64,000 bases of DNA, from assembly GCF_028657905.1 (NCBI RefSeq), contig NZ_CP117782.1:2728001-2792000 (forward strand), written 5' to 3'. A model generated the notes under the pieces. It ran no database searches. It was not told the origin of the DNA and saw only the letters and a program-made list of their open reading frames with translations. Position 1 is the stretch's first letter, and each line of letters begins with the position of its first letter. Source of the DNA: Burkholderia sp. FERM BP-3421. Lineage in GTDB: Bacteria; Pseudomonadota; Gammaproteobacteria; Burkholderiales; Burkholderiaceae. This document shows, in pieces, positions 46,411 through 54,853 of this stretch. Made by a program: the position numbers and the translations under genes.

Positions 46411-47856
46411 TCACAGCTGCACCGCGTTGCGGACCAGCTCGAACACCTTGTTGTTCTCGATCACGCCGTGGAATTGCTCCGCGCCCTTGCCGATCGCGCC
46501 GAGGAACACGTCGGTGCCGCCGTGCGTTTCGCCGCCCTTGTCCATCCGCACGACCGCTTCCTGGCGATAGTCGTCCGCGCCCGTCACCGCGTCGCTGAGG
46601 TTGGTGCCCGCGCGGCTGCCCTGCACGCGGTTCTCGCCGTTGCCGAAGCCGATGATCGTGTACGGCGCGCCGTCCGCGTCCTTCGCGACCGCGCCGTTCT
46701 GGTAGTTGCGCAGCACGCCGAGCACGCCCGGCTTGCCCGCCTCGGTCTTGCCCGTGCGCGCCGCATAGCCGTTCAGCACCAGCGTGTGGTCGTGGTCGGC
46801 CGTGACCACGATCAGCGTGTTCTCGAGCTTCGGATCGGTCTTGCGCACCTTGTCGAGCGTCGCGCGGATCGCGTTGTCGAACGCGATCGTGTCCTGCAGC
46901 GCGCGCTTCGCGTTGGTGTCGTGCAGCGCGTGATCGATCCGGCCGCCCTCGACCATCAGGAAATAGCCCTTCTGGTTCTTCTGCAGCACGTCGAGCGCGC
47001 GCGTCGCCATGTCGGCGAGGCTCGGCTCCTTGGCCGGATTGCGGTCGAGGTCGTAGCTCATGTGGCTCGACGCGAAGAGGCCGAGCAGCTTGCCGCTCCT
47101 GGTCGCGTCGGCCGCCTGCAGCTCGTCGCGGGTCTGCGCGACAGCGTAGCCCTTCGCCTTGAACTCGGCGACGAGATTGCGCCCGTCGACGCGCTTGCCG
47201 CCGCCGTCCTTCGGCACGAAGAACTGCGAGCCGCCGCCGAGCACGACGTCGACGCCGTCGCGCAGCGCCGCGTTGTAGCCCGCGCCGCCCGGCACGAGCT
47301 GCGCGGCGATGTCGTTCTCCGCGTCGCGGTGGCACACGTGCGAATAGGTCGCGGCGGGCGTCGCGTGGGTGACGCGCGTGGTGGTGACGACGCCCGTGCC
47401 CATGCCGCGCTCCTTCGCGATCTCGAGCAGCGTGCGCGCGGCCTTGCCGTTGTTCGCGCCACAGTTGCCGGTGAGATCCTTGGTCGGCTCGATCGCCTTC
47501 GTGTCCGGCGTCATGGCGATCACTTCGTTGTTGGTCTTCACGCCCGTCATGTAGGCGGACATCGACGGCGCGCTGTCGGTCACCTGCGCGTCGTTCGAAT
47601 AGGTCTTCACGAACGCGGTTTCCGGCAGCGTGTCGAGCGTCAGCTCGCCGTCCTCGCCCACCCCGTAGATGCGCGCGGCGGTCAGCGTGGTGAGCCCCAT
47701 CCCGTCGCCGAGGAAGAAGATCACGTTGCGCGCCGCGGTCGCCTGCGCCCCGTCGTCGATGCGGGGCACCGCGCTCGTCGGCCCGTCGTCGCTACCGCAG
47801 CCCGTCGCCGCGAAGACGCTTGCACAGAGCAGCGCCGCCAGTCTCGTTCGCTTCAT
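46411..47856 (-). CDS. Alkaline phosphatase, lipoprotein
   Basis: 481 residues. The signal sequence MKRTRLAALLCASVFAATGC ends in a lipobox-like ATGC, so the protein is probably a lipoprotein, unlike its secreted paralogue downstream. The motifs are the same: FFLGDGMG, TDSAPSMSAYMTG, VEGGRIDHALHD, TADHDHT and ETHGGTDVF. It frees phosphate from organic esters at the cell envelope. First gene of the operon. Three Pho-box repeats lie 51-83 bases upstream of the ATG. Confidence 0.93.
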   Translation of the reverse strand: MKRTRLAALLCASVFAATGCGSDDGPTSAVPRIDDGAQATAARNVIFFLGDGMGLTTLTAARIYGVGEDGELTLDTLPETAFVKTYSNDAQVTDSAPSMSAYMTGVKTNNEVIAMTPDTKAIEPTKDLTGNCGANNGKAARTLLEIAKERGMGTGVVTTTRVTHATPAATYSHVCHRDAENDIAAQLVPGGAGYNAALRDGVDVVLGGGSQFFVPKDGGGKRVDGRNLVAEFKAKGYAVAQTRDELQAADATRSGKLLGLFASSHMSYDLDRNPAKEPSLADMATRALDVLQKNQKGYFLMVEGGRIDHALHDTNAKRALQDTIAFDNAIRATLDKVRKTDPKLENTLIVVTADHDHTLVLNGYAARTGKTEAGKPGVLGVLRNYQNGAVAKDADGAPYTIIGFGNGENRVQGSRAGTNLSDAVTGADDYRQEAVVRMDKGGETHGGTDVFLGAIGKGAEQFHGVIENNKVFELVRNAVQL

Positions 47857-47906
47857 GTTTTCGGCTTCCTTGATGGAGTCTTTCAAAACGAAAGGACGAT
47901 AAGGGG

Positions 47907-47939
47907 CCGATGTGACGCGAATGTGAAGGCAAATGAAAG
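47907..47939 (-). promoter_or_regulatory. Pho box (PhoB-binding site), three 11-base repeats
   Basis: On the minus strand CTTTCAT-TTGC, CTTCACA-TTCG and CGTCACA-TCGG follow each other at exactly 11 bases, the 7+4 spacing of PhoB direct repeats (consensus CTGTCAT). This predicts that PhoB induces the alkaline phosphatase operon under phosphate limitation. Confidence 0.75.
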
Positions 47940-48016
47940 TATCCGGAAATGAAAACGGAAGGATCGGCGGCGGGCGTGGGACGCCCGCGCGTGCGGTTCC
48001 GCGGTTCCGCGGTTCG

Positions 48017-48454
48017 TCAGTCAGCCAGCTCGCGCCCCGCCGCGCGTGCACCGGGCGCGGCGAACCACCAGCCGAGCCAGCCGAGCAGCACGGCGAGGCA
48101 CGCGCCGCGGATCAGCCCGCTCGCCGGCACCTCGATCGCGATCCCGTGGTTCGCGGCGGCGAGCAGCGAGAGGAATTCCGGCGACAGCCGCATCGCGAGC
48201 AGCGTGAGCACGTCGAGCAGGGTGATCGCCGAGGTGACGAGCAGGCCGATGCCGACCGGCCGCATGCGCGGCGTGACGCGCGCGATCCACGCGCCGAGCA
48301 GGTACAGGAGCGCCGTGCAGACGAGCGCGACCAGCACCCCGCGATGCTTGAGCGGCACCGAGGGCGCCCAGATCAGCACCATCTCGGCAACCATCAGCAC
48401 GAGACTCGCGATCCCGACGCACAGCAGGCCGATTGCGTTGCGCACGAAGTTCAT
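48017..48454 (-). CDS. Small membrane protein of unknown function
   Basis: 145 residues, starting MNFVRNAIGLLCVGIASLVL. Four hydrophobic segments (about residues 7-29, 41-60, 68-92 and 112-134) predict an inner-membrane protein. No family recognised. Its ATG overlaps the stop of the upstream membrane gene (ATGA), so they form a translationally coupled pair. A short tandem GCGGTTCC repeat overlaps the 3' end. Confidence 0.65.
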   Translation of the reverse strand: MNFVRNAIGLLCVGIASLVLMVAEMVLIWAPSVPLKHRGVLVALVCTALLYLLGAWIARVTPRMRPVGIGLLVTSAITLLDVLTLLAMRLSPEFLSLLAAANHGIAIEVPASGLIRGACLAVLLGWLGWWFAAPGARAAGRELAD

Positions 48455-48831
48455 CGTGCGTCCCGCACGAAGTAGGCGGTGGCGGCCGGACGATACAGCA
48501 GGTAGAGGAACAGGGCGGCCAGCACCGCGCCCGGCAGCAACATGATCTTGAACGGCGAGGTGACGAGCGAGAAGGCGAGCGTCGCCAGCGTGATGACGGT
48601 GTAGAGCGTGCGCGCCCACGCGCGCCCCTTCAGGATGCCGACGCCGGCGACGAGGCACAGCGCCTGGGAGGCGATGGAGACCGCGAGCATGACCGGCAGC
48701 GGCATCATCGAGCGCGCGAACACAGCCTGCGCGCTCGGATTGTGCAGGGTCCACGGCCACACCAGCAGCGCGATCGCATTGGTGACGACGATGAACCAGC
48801 CGAGGATGCTCAGGGAGACGGGTCTTTTCAT
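48451..48831 (-). CDS. Small membrane protein of unknown function
   Basis: 126 residues, starting MKRPVSLSILGWFIVVTNAI. Three to four hydrophobic segments are visible. The FIVVTNAIALLVWPW and the GRAWARTLYTVITLATL segments recall small bacterial membrane proteins annotated as unknown. It is coupled to the next gene by an ATGA overlap. The pair may act as a small membrane complex (inference). Confidence 0.65.
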   Translation of the reverse strand: MKRPVSLSILGWFIVVTNAIALLVWPWTLHNPSAQAVFARSMMPLPVMLAVSIASQALCLVAGVGILKGRAWARTLYTVITLATLAFSLVTSPFKIMLLPGAVLAALFLYLLYRPAATAYFVRDAR

Positions 48832-49092
48832 GGTGTTGTTGTGCGTCCTGGGATCGATCCGGCGGCGCGCGGCGCCTAGTCTCTCCATCCGCGCCCCGTG
48901 AAGTTCGCGCCCATTCTCGGCCCGCGTTGCGGAAAAATCAACCGCGCGGACGGGCGGCGGACGAAGCGAGCCGCCCGAGTCGCCCGACCCATCCGGGGGA
49001 AGCGCGCGCCGCGCCATGACCCGCGCGGCGCACCGACGCGGAGAAAGAAGGCGGGCCGGCGGCGCGCGCACCGCGGCCCTTGCCCGCGCCGC

Positions 49093-50382
49093 CTAGTCGC
49101 CCGCCGCCGCGTCCTCGTCGAGCCAATCGATGTCCGCGCACAGCACGCACTGCGCATCGCCGACCCGCAGCGCGGCCGACAAGGTCACGCACGGCAGCGC
49201 CTCGTTGATCGACAGATACGGCCGGGTCGCATGCACGCGCCCCGGCTCCGCGATCGCCGCGCGGAAATACGGCCGGCGCAGCCAGTTCGCCCCCTGCGCG
49301 TCGGCGAGCGGCGTGAAGCGCGATTCGGGCGCCGCGCGATCGGCGCGCAGCACCACGTTGCGGCCCGTCTGCCGCCCGTTCGCATCGAGCAGGAAGCAGC
49401 GCGCCGCATGATCGAGCGCGAGGAAATTCCAGCACACCTCGTCGAGCGGTTCGCCGCCCACGAGCCGGTCGACCGCGCGCTCGAACGCGCGCAGGTAGGG
49501 CGCGAGCCGCTGCGCGTCGCGCCGCTCGCGCGCATCGGTCCGGCTGCGATGGCGCTCCGTCAGTTCCGCGATGCAGGTGGACGCCGCCACGCTGTCCGGC
49601 AGGCCCGGGGCGGGCCGGCCGAAGAAATAGCCCTGCACGAAATCGGTCCCGCACGACAGCGCGATCTGCGCCTCGTGTTCGGTCTCGATGCCCTCGATCA
49701 GCACCAGCTTGCCCGCCTCGTGCAGCAGCGTCACGAGCCCGTGCAGGATCGCCGTGAGACCGGTGCGGTGCTGCGCCTGCGACAGCATGATGCGGTCCAG
49801 CTTGACGATGTCCGGATTCAGCTGCCAGATCCGCTCCAGGTTCGAATGCCCCGCGCCGAAATCGTCGAGCGCGATCAGGAAGCCCTGCTCGCGAAACGCG
49901 CGCACCGCCTCGGCCAGCTTTTCCAGATCGTCGGCGCGCTGTTCGAGCACCTCCAGCACGACGCGCCGGGGCGGCACGCCGAGCCGCGTCAGGTTCGCGA
50001 GCAGCGCCGCCGCCTGGAACGGATCGGTGAGCGCGCACGGATTCACGTTGAGGAACAGCCACTCGCGCCCGGCGCCGAGCAGTGCGAAGTTTTCGAGGTG
50101 CAGCGCCTGCGCGAGGCGGTCGACCTGCATCAGCTCGCCATGGCGCGCGGCCTCGCCGAACACGTCGAGCGGCGACACCGGCCGGTCGAGCGGATCGTGC
50201 GCGCGCAACAAGGCCTCGTAGCCGACCGCGCGCTGGTGCGACAGGCTGAAGATCGGCTGGAACACGCTCGTCAGCGTCAGCTCGCGATGCCGGGTCACGA
50301 CGCGGTCGAGGCCGGAGGCCAGCTCGGGCTCGAAGTGGTACGGCGATGCGCTCATCGGGCGCTCCTGCTGGGCGATGGTCAT
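49093..50382 (-). CDS. EAL-domain c-di-GMP phosphodiesterase with C-terminal sensor domain
   Basis: 429 residues. The EAL domain (about residues 35-270) has YEALLRAHDP, EVLEQRADDLEKL, ALDDFGAGHSNLERIW, IVKLD and LIEGIETEHEAQIAL, so all catalytic metal ligands appear present and it should hydrolyse c-di-GMP. The C-terminal 130 residues (from about 295; VLRADRAAPESRFTPLAD, YLSINEALPCVTLSAALRV) resemble the PAS-like domain after the EAL in YkuI. No GGDEF domain. No membrane segment, so it is a cytoplasmic enzyme sensing a soluble signal (inference). Confidence 0.9.
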   Translation of the reverse strand: MTIAQQERPMSASPYHFEPELASGLDRVVTRHRELTLTSVFQPIFSLSHQRAVGYEALLRAHDPLDRPVSPLDVFGEAARHGELMQVDRLAQALHLENFALLGAGREWLFLNVNPCALTDPFQAAALLANLTRLGVPPRRVVLEVLEQRADDLEKLAEAVRAFREQGFLIALDDFGAGHSNLERIWQLNPDIVKLDRIMLSQAQHRTGLTAILHGLVTLLHEAGKLVLIEGIETEHEAQIALSCGTDFVQGYFFGRPAPGLPDSVAASTCIAELTERHRSRTDARERRDAQRLAPYLRAFERAVDRLVGGEPLDEVCWNFLALDHAARCFLLDANGRQTGRNVVLRADRAAPESRFTPLADAQGANWLRRPYFRAAIAEPGRVHATRPYLSINEALPCVTLSAALRVGDAQCVLCADIDWLDEDAAAGD

Positions 50383-50668
50383 GTCAGCCTCCTCATGACG
50401 CTCTCATCGGCAGGCGGTAGGTTCGGCTCTCGGGTTTTCATCACGGATCCTCGGTTATCCAATTTAGTTGTGACCACCACCAAGCAAGCTCCGTGCGCGC
50501 TCTCGCGCGCGGCCGGCCTGATATTTCGGTGCCCGATTCATTCCGGATGCCTGCCGCCGGGGCTTTTTTGCACCAACCCGGTGCAATCGACCGCGGGGCC
50601 GGGACGACGCGCACCTTGCGGGCACGTTACACTCCGTACCGTTCCTGTATTGCCACCTGCACGTTTCA

Positions 50669-52339
50669 ATGGAAATTGTCTTTACCGTCCTGATCCTGCT
50701 GCTGGCCGTCGCGCTGTCCGGGATGATCACCCGGGTGCTGCCGCTGCGCCTGCCGCTGCCGCTCATGCAGATCGCGATCGGCGCGCTGCTCGCGTGGCCG
50801 ACGTTCAACCTGCACGTCACGTTCGATCCCGAGATCTTCATGCTGCTGTTCATCCCGCCGCTGCTGTTCGCGGACGGCTGGCGGATCCCGAAACGGGAGC
50901 TGTACCTGCAGCGGCGCGCGATCCTGATGCTGGCCTTCGGCCTCGTCTTCATGACCGTACTCGCGGTCGGCTATTTTGCGCATTGGTTGATTCCCGGCCT
51001 GCCGCTGCCGATCGCGTTCGCGCTCGCGGCCGTGCTGTCGCCGACCGACGCGGTCGCGCTGTCCGGCATCGCGGGCAAGGGCCGGATCCCGCCGCAGCTG
51101 ATGCACATCCTCGAAGGCGAGGCGCTGATGAACGACGCGTCGGGCCTCGTCGCGCTCAAGTTCGCGATCGCCGCCGCGCTCACCGGCGTGTTCTCGCTGC
51201 GCGACGCGTCGATCAGCTTCGTGATCGTCGCGTCGGGCGGCCTCGCGACGGGCGCGCTGCTGTCCTGGCTGTTCAGCGCGCTGTCGACGCGCTTCCTCAA
51301 TTCGTCGCAGGAAGGCGACCCCGCGCCCGGCATCGTGATGACGCTGCTCGTGCCGTTCGCGGCCTACCTGATCGCCGAGCATCTGGGCCTGTCCGGGATC
51401 CTGTCGGCGGTCGCGTCGGGGATGATGATGAACTACACGAACTTCTCGCGCACCAGCACGGTGGCGTCGCGGATCCGCGCGGAAAGCACCTGGGCGATGA
51501 TCGAGTTCGTGTTCAACGGCATGGTGTTCATCATGCTCGGGCTGCAGCTGCCGCACATCATCGGCCGCGCGCTCGTCGACGCGCATCACACGAGCGACGC
51601 GCTCGTCGGCGCGATGCTCGGCTATGTCGCGGCGATGCTGGCCGCGCTCTATGCGATCCGCTTCGCGTGGGTGTGGCTGCTGCGCTGGATCGCGAGCCGG
51701 CGCGCCGCGAAGCGGGGGCTCGCCGGCACCATGGCGGGGCTGCGCACGATCGCGGTGATGACGGTCGGCGGCGTGCGCGGCGCGATCACGCTCGCGGGCG
51801 TGCTGTCGATTCCGGTCGCGCTCGACAACGGCGCGCCGCTCGCCGGCCGCGACACCGCGATCTTCATCGCCTCGGGCGTGATCCTCGGCTCGCTGTGCAT
51901 CGCCGTGGCCGGCCTGCCGCTGCTGCTGCGCGGGGTCCGCTCCAGCCACAACCCGCATGCGGAGGAAGAGCGCGCCGCGCGCTCGGCGGCCGCCCAGGCC
52001 GCGATCCGCGCGGTCGACTCGACCCACGACGCGCTCGCCGTCGAGCTGGACGAAGCCGCCGCCGCGCGCTGCACGGAAGTCACGGCGCGCGTGATGGACC
52101 AGTACCGGCGCCGGCTCGCGGGGCTCGTCGGCGAGAGCGAGCCGCTCGCCGAGGCGAAGCAGGCGGAGAAGATGGAGTTGCAGATGCGGATCGCGGGCAT
52201 TCGCGCCGAGCGCGCGGTGCTGTACCGGCTGCGCGGCGAACAGAAGATCAACGACGAGACGCTCGCGAAGCTGATGCGCGAGATCGACCTGTCGGAAAGC
52301 GCGCTGTCGACGCGGAAGAAGGGTTTGGTCGGCGGGTGA
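50669..52339 (+). CDS. Na+/H+ antiporter, CPA1 family
   Basis: 556 residues. About 11-12 membrane segments occupy residues 1-425. The ion-binding region with PTDAVALSGIAG and EGEALMNDASGLVALKFA matches the CPA1/NhaP group. GGVRGAITLAGVLSIPVAL is the last conserved helix pair. A cytoplasmic C-terminal tail of about 130 residues is charged (Glu/Arg/Ala-rich). It exchanges Na+ or K+ for H+ in pH and salt balance. The start follows 286 bases of upstream sequence shared with the EAL gene on the other strand. Confidence 0.92.
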   Translation: MEIVFTVLILLLAVALSGMITRVLPLRLPLPLMQIAIGALLAWPTFNLHVTFDPEIFMLLFIPPLLFADGWRIPKRELYLQRRAILMLAFGLVFMTVLAVGYFAHWLIPGLPLPIAFALAAVLSPTDAVALSGIAGKGRIPPQLMHILEGEALMNDASGLVALKFAIAAALTGVFSLRDASISFVIVASGGLATGALLSWLFSALSTRFLNSSQEGDPAPGIVMTLLVPFAAYLIAEHLGLSGILSAVASGMMMNYTNFSRTSTVASRIRAESTWAMIEFVFNGMVFIMLGLQLPHIIGRALVDAHHTSDALVGAMLGYVAAMLAALYAIRFAWVWLLRWIASRRAAKRGLAGTMAGLRTIAVMTVGGVRGAITLAGVLSIPVALDNGAPLAGRDTAIFIASGVILGSLCIAVAGLPLLLRGVRSSHNPHAEEERAARSAAAQAAIRAVDSTHDALAVELDEAAAARCTEVTARVMDQYRRRLAGLVGESEPLAEAKQAEKMELQMRIAGIRAERAVLYRLRGEQKINDETLAKLMREIDLSESALSTRKKGLVGG

Positions 52340-52433
52340 GGGACGGAGATTGCAGCGTCGTCCCATAGCCGCCTGGCATCCGTGTCTGGATCATGACGTT
52401 CCTGCCAACTGATCAACTTGAGTGCGGAACGCC

Positions 52434-52934
52434 ATGACACGCCCTTCCTTCGCCACCGCTTGGGCCGCCGCGATGCGAATCTACGAACCTGCAACAACCG
52501 GAGCAACTATCGCCAAGATAATTGGCGGTACCGTTGCGCGGAACATAACCAACCCGGATCCGCAGCAACGATGGGTAAATACGTGCGCGGTCAGAATGAG
52601 CTATGTCCTGAATCAATCGGGCGTGATCGTACCGCGCCTCCCAAGAAGAACCGTTTCGGGAGCGGATGAGAAGTGGCATTTCTATCGTGTCAAAGATCTC
52701 ATCGAGTTTCTGAGGCAACGATGGGGCCCACCCGAAGTCGTCCCGTTTCCACCGGCTGGCGGCGGCACACTTGCCAACAAGAAAGGAGTGGTTCTATTTG
52801 AGGTGTCGGGGTGGTCGAATGCGAACGGCCACGCAACTTTGTGGAACGGTTGCAATTGCTATGACCAATGCTACTTTAATCAACGTGAATCGACCTATCG
52901 AACCACACGTGCCAATTTTTGGAGCCTGTCGTGA
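52434..52934 (+). CDS. tae4: Type VI secretion amidase effector Tae4
   Basis: 166 residues. An NlpC/P60-fold peptidoglycan amidase (DL-endopeptidase) delivered into a competitor's periplasm by the T6SS. MTRPSFATAWAAAMRIYEPA and IIGGTVARNITN match the Tae4 N-terminus. The catalytic residues are in place: Cys51 (NTCAVRMSYVLN), His133 (SNANGHATLWNG) and Asp144 (CNCYDQC), each seven residues further on than Cys44/His126/Asp137 of Salmonella Tae4 as I recall it. GC is clearly lower than in both neighbours, with relaxed third positions, which suggests transfer. It is directly coupled to the immunity gene by a GTGA overlap. No T6SS structural gene lies in the window. Confidence 0.92.
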   Translation: MTRPSFATAWAAAMRIYEPATTGATIAKIIGGTVARNITNPDPQQRWVNTCAVRMSYVLNQSGVIVPRLPRRTVSGADEKWHFYRVKDLIEFLRQRWGPPEVVPFPPAGGGTLANKKGVVLFEVSGWSNANGHATLWNGCNCYDQCYFNQRESTYRTTRANFWSLS

Positions 52935-53374
52935 CGAAGCGGCTTAAGATCATTGCAACCCTGCTTGCAATTGCGACCCTCACGACGTCGGGTACTCAAG
53001 CGGCAAATAATACGACCTCCCCACAAGCCCACTCCCGTTCCGATCGGCAAAACTTCAAGGACATGGTGCTCGCCACCTGCGTCGCCGACGCATACCGGCA
53101 GGCGCCGCTCGCGGCGCGCGACGCGGGCAGCAGCGTCAGCGCCCTGCAGGAATGGTCCCACTACGACATGGAGCGCGCGCCCGATGCGATCCGCGCGCTG
53201 GTCGACGCCTATCTCGCCCGCGACTACCGCAATCCGCTCGCGGAAGCCGAGGCCCCGGGCTTGCGATTCGATTTCCTCAAATGCCTGGACCTCTATCACA
53301 GCGCCGCGCTCGACACGCTCGCGCGACGCTTGACCGCCCCGCCGGCCCGCGCCTCCCGGCCGCGCAGCCGTTGA
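52931..53374 (+). CDS. tai4: Tai4 family T6SS immunity protein
   Basis: 147 residues from a GTG start that overlaps the tae4 stop. The signal peptide KRLKIIATLLAIATLTTSGT sends it to the periplasm, where it would block Tae4. The core FKDMVLATCVADAYRQAP, LQEWSHYDMERAPDAIR and FLKCLDLYHSAALDTLARRL matches the Tai4 pattern, including the two conserved cysteines (ATC and KC). The first ~40 codons are AT-rich like tae4, while the rest is as GC-rich as the chromosome, so the gene is compositionally mosaic. A terminator follows. Confidence 0.88.
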   Translation: MTKRLKIIATLLAIATLTTSGTQAANNTTSPQAHSRSDRQNFKDMVLATCVADAYRQAPLAARDAGSSVSALQEWSHYDMERAPDAIRALVDAYLARDYRNPLAEAEAPGLRFDFLKCLDLYHSAALDTLARRLTAPPARASRPRSR

Positions 53375-53408
53375 AGCTCCACCCGGCCTCGCGTCGCCGG
53401 CAAAAACA

Positions 53409-53431
53409 AAAGCGGGCCGGCGGCCCGCTTT
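53409..53431. terminator. Bidirectional terminator after tai4
   Basis: Perfect 10-base arms AAAGCGGGCC (53409-53418) and GGCCCGCTTT (53422-53431) with a 3-base loop and T/A-rich flanks on both sides. It ends tai4 on one strand and the nucleoside hydrolase gene on the other. Confidence 0.8.
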
Positions 53432-53467
53432 CTTCATGCATGCGCCGGGCGCGTCAGCCCGCCCGCC

Positions 53468-54610
53468 TCACTGCGCGAGCCTGACCGGCACCGGACGCGT
53501 CAGCAGATCCACGTACAGCTCGAAGAAGCGCTTGCTGTCGAACTGCTTCACGATCTTCACCTTCTGCAGCGCGGCGCCCTCGGGCTGCCGCGCATAGCCG
53601 ATCGACCGACCGTTGTCGGGGCGGCCCGGCTTCGCGACCACGTCGAGGTATTCCTCCGACACCTCCGTCGCGTAGCTCGGATCGAGCAGGTACGCGATCG
53701 TCAGCGTGTCCCAGATGTTCTGCGTGTAGTTCGGGTTGTTCTCGAAGCCGTCCTTGCCGGTGAAGCCATAGCCGTTCATCTGGCGATAGACCTCGGTGAC
53801 CGCAGTCGGGTGCGCCGGGTGCGCGATGCGGTCATAGATCGGCTTGGTCAGGAACACCGTGTCGGTGACGTCGAGCGGCACCACCACCTGCGGGATCGGC
53901 AGGCGCACCACCTCGCGCGCCGCGTCCGGATCGAACCACCAGTTGAACTCGGCCGCCTTCGTCGTGTTGCCCGCCACGTGCACCGCGCCGCCCATGTAGA
54001 TGATCTGCTTGATCAGCGGCACGATCGACGGGTCGCGCTTCGCCGCGAGCGCGAGATTGGTCAGCGGGCCGACCGCGAGCACCGTGATCTCGTGCGGATT
54101 CGCCTTGACCGTGCGGATGATGAAGTCGACCGCATGCTCGCGCTGCACGTAGGTGCGCTTCGCGAAGCCGTCGGGCGGCGCCTTCAGGTCCGATGCATGG
54201 CGCGGCTCGGGCGAATCCCACGCGCCCAGGTAGCCGTCGCCGCCCGCGCCCGCCGCCAGTTCGCGCTTGATGGTCGCGTAGTTGTGATCGAACGCGTAGT
54301 TCGCGCCGCTGTAGATGCCGATCTGGCTGCCCGCGCCGAGCCGCTCGACCGATTTCAGCGCATCGGCCACGCCCTGCTTGAGCCATTGGTTGCCCGACAC
54401 GACCGTGATGCCCATCACCTTGAGCTTGCCCTCGGCCTGCAGCTGCGCGGCCATCACGCCGAGCTGCCCGTCGTCGCTCATCGTGTTGTAGTCGCTGTCG
54501 ATGATGATCTTCGGCACGCCGTCCGTCGGCGTCGGCGCCGCCATCGCGCCGCCCGTCGCCAGCGCGGCGAACGCCGCGACTCCCACCCATTTGATGATCC
54601 CTGTCTTCAT
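53468..54610 (-). CDS. Secreted nucleoside hydrolase (IunH family)
   Basis: 380 residues. A Sec signal peptide (MKTGIIKWVGVAAFAALATG, then GAMA) predicts a periplasmic product. The family calcium motif near the N-terminus is variant, IDSDYNTMSDDGQL, instead of DxDxGxDD. The other family features are standard: VLAVGPLTNLALA, QIIYMGGAV, and FNWWFDPDAAREV (the substrate-binding Asn and Asp). It splits nucleosides into base and ribose for scavenging. The export signal is less common in this family. It is transcribed toward the tae4/tai4 cassette. Confidence 0.9.
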   Translation of the reverse strand: MKTGIIKWVGVAAFAALATGGAMAAPTPTDGVPKIIIDSDYNTMSDDGQLGVMAAQLQAEGKLKVMGITVVSGNQWLKQGVADALKSVERLGAGSQIGIYSGANYAFDHNYATIKRELAAGAGGDGYLGAWDSPEPRHASDLKAPPDGFAKRTYVQREHAVDFIIRTVKANPHEITVLAVGPLTNLALAAKRDPSIVPLIKQIIYMGGAVHVAGNTTKAAEFNWWFDPDAAREVVRLPIPQVVVPLDVTDTVFLTKPIYDRIAHPAHPTAVTEVYRQMNGYGFTGKDGFENNPNYTQNIWDTLTIAYLLDPSYATEVSEEYLDVVAKPGRPDNGRSIGYARQPEGAALQKVKIVKQFDSKRFFELYVDLLTRPVPVRLAQ

Positions 54611-54801
54611 CGGCTTGCGCCCCCTCGAATGGCCGGGCCGCGAATGCCCGGCAGCAGTTGGTATGGTGGCGGCCCGCCTGTCGCGCGGCCGCCCCGTGTT
54701 TCGCGCGCGGCGCCCGGCCGGCTCTCGATCCGGCTGACGGGCCCGTCGCCGCGCGATCGCCACTATAGCAAGCAGCCCGCGCCGCCGCGTCGCGCGCCGA
54801 C

Positions 54802-54836
54802 AAAAAAGGCCGGCCGGGCTCGCGCCCGCCGGCCCT
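54802..54836 (-). terminator. Rho-independent terminator of the indolepyruvate oxidoreductase gene
   Basis: On the minus strand a GGCCGGCGGGC arm, a GCGA loop and a GCCCGGCCGGCC arm are followed by six Ts. It lies just past the stop codon at 54854. Confidence 0.85.
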
Positions 54837-54853
54837 CGCGGACGATCGGCGGC

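Noticed and set aside
44972..47335. 787-residue fused alkaline phosphatase frame
   Set aside because: The N-terminal half is an out-of-frame reading of the upstream phosphatase gene; the true downstream gene starts at the signal peptide at 46378.
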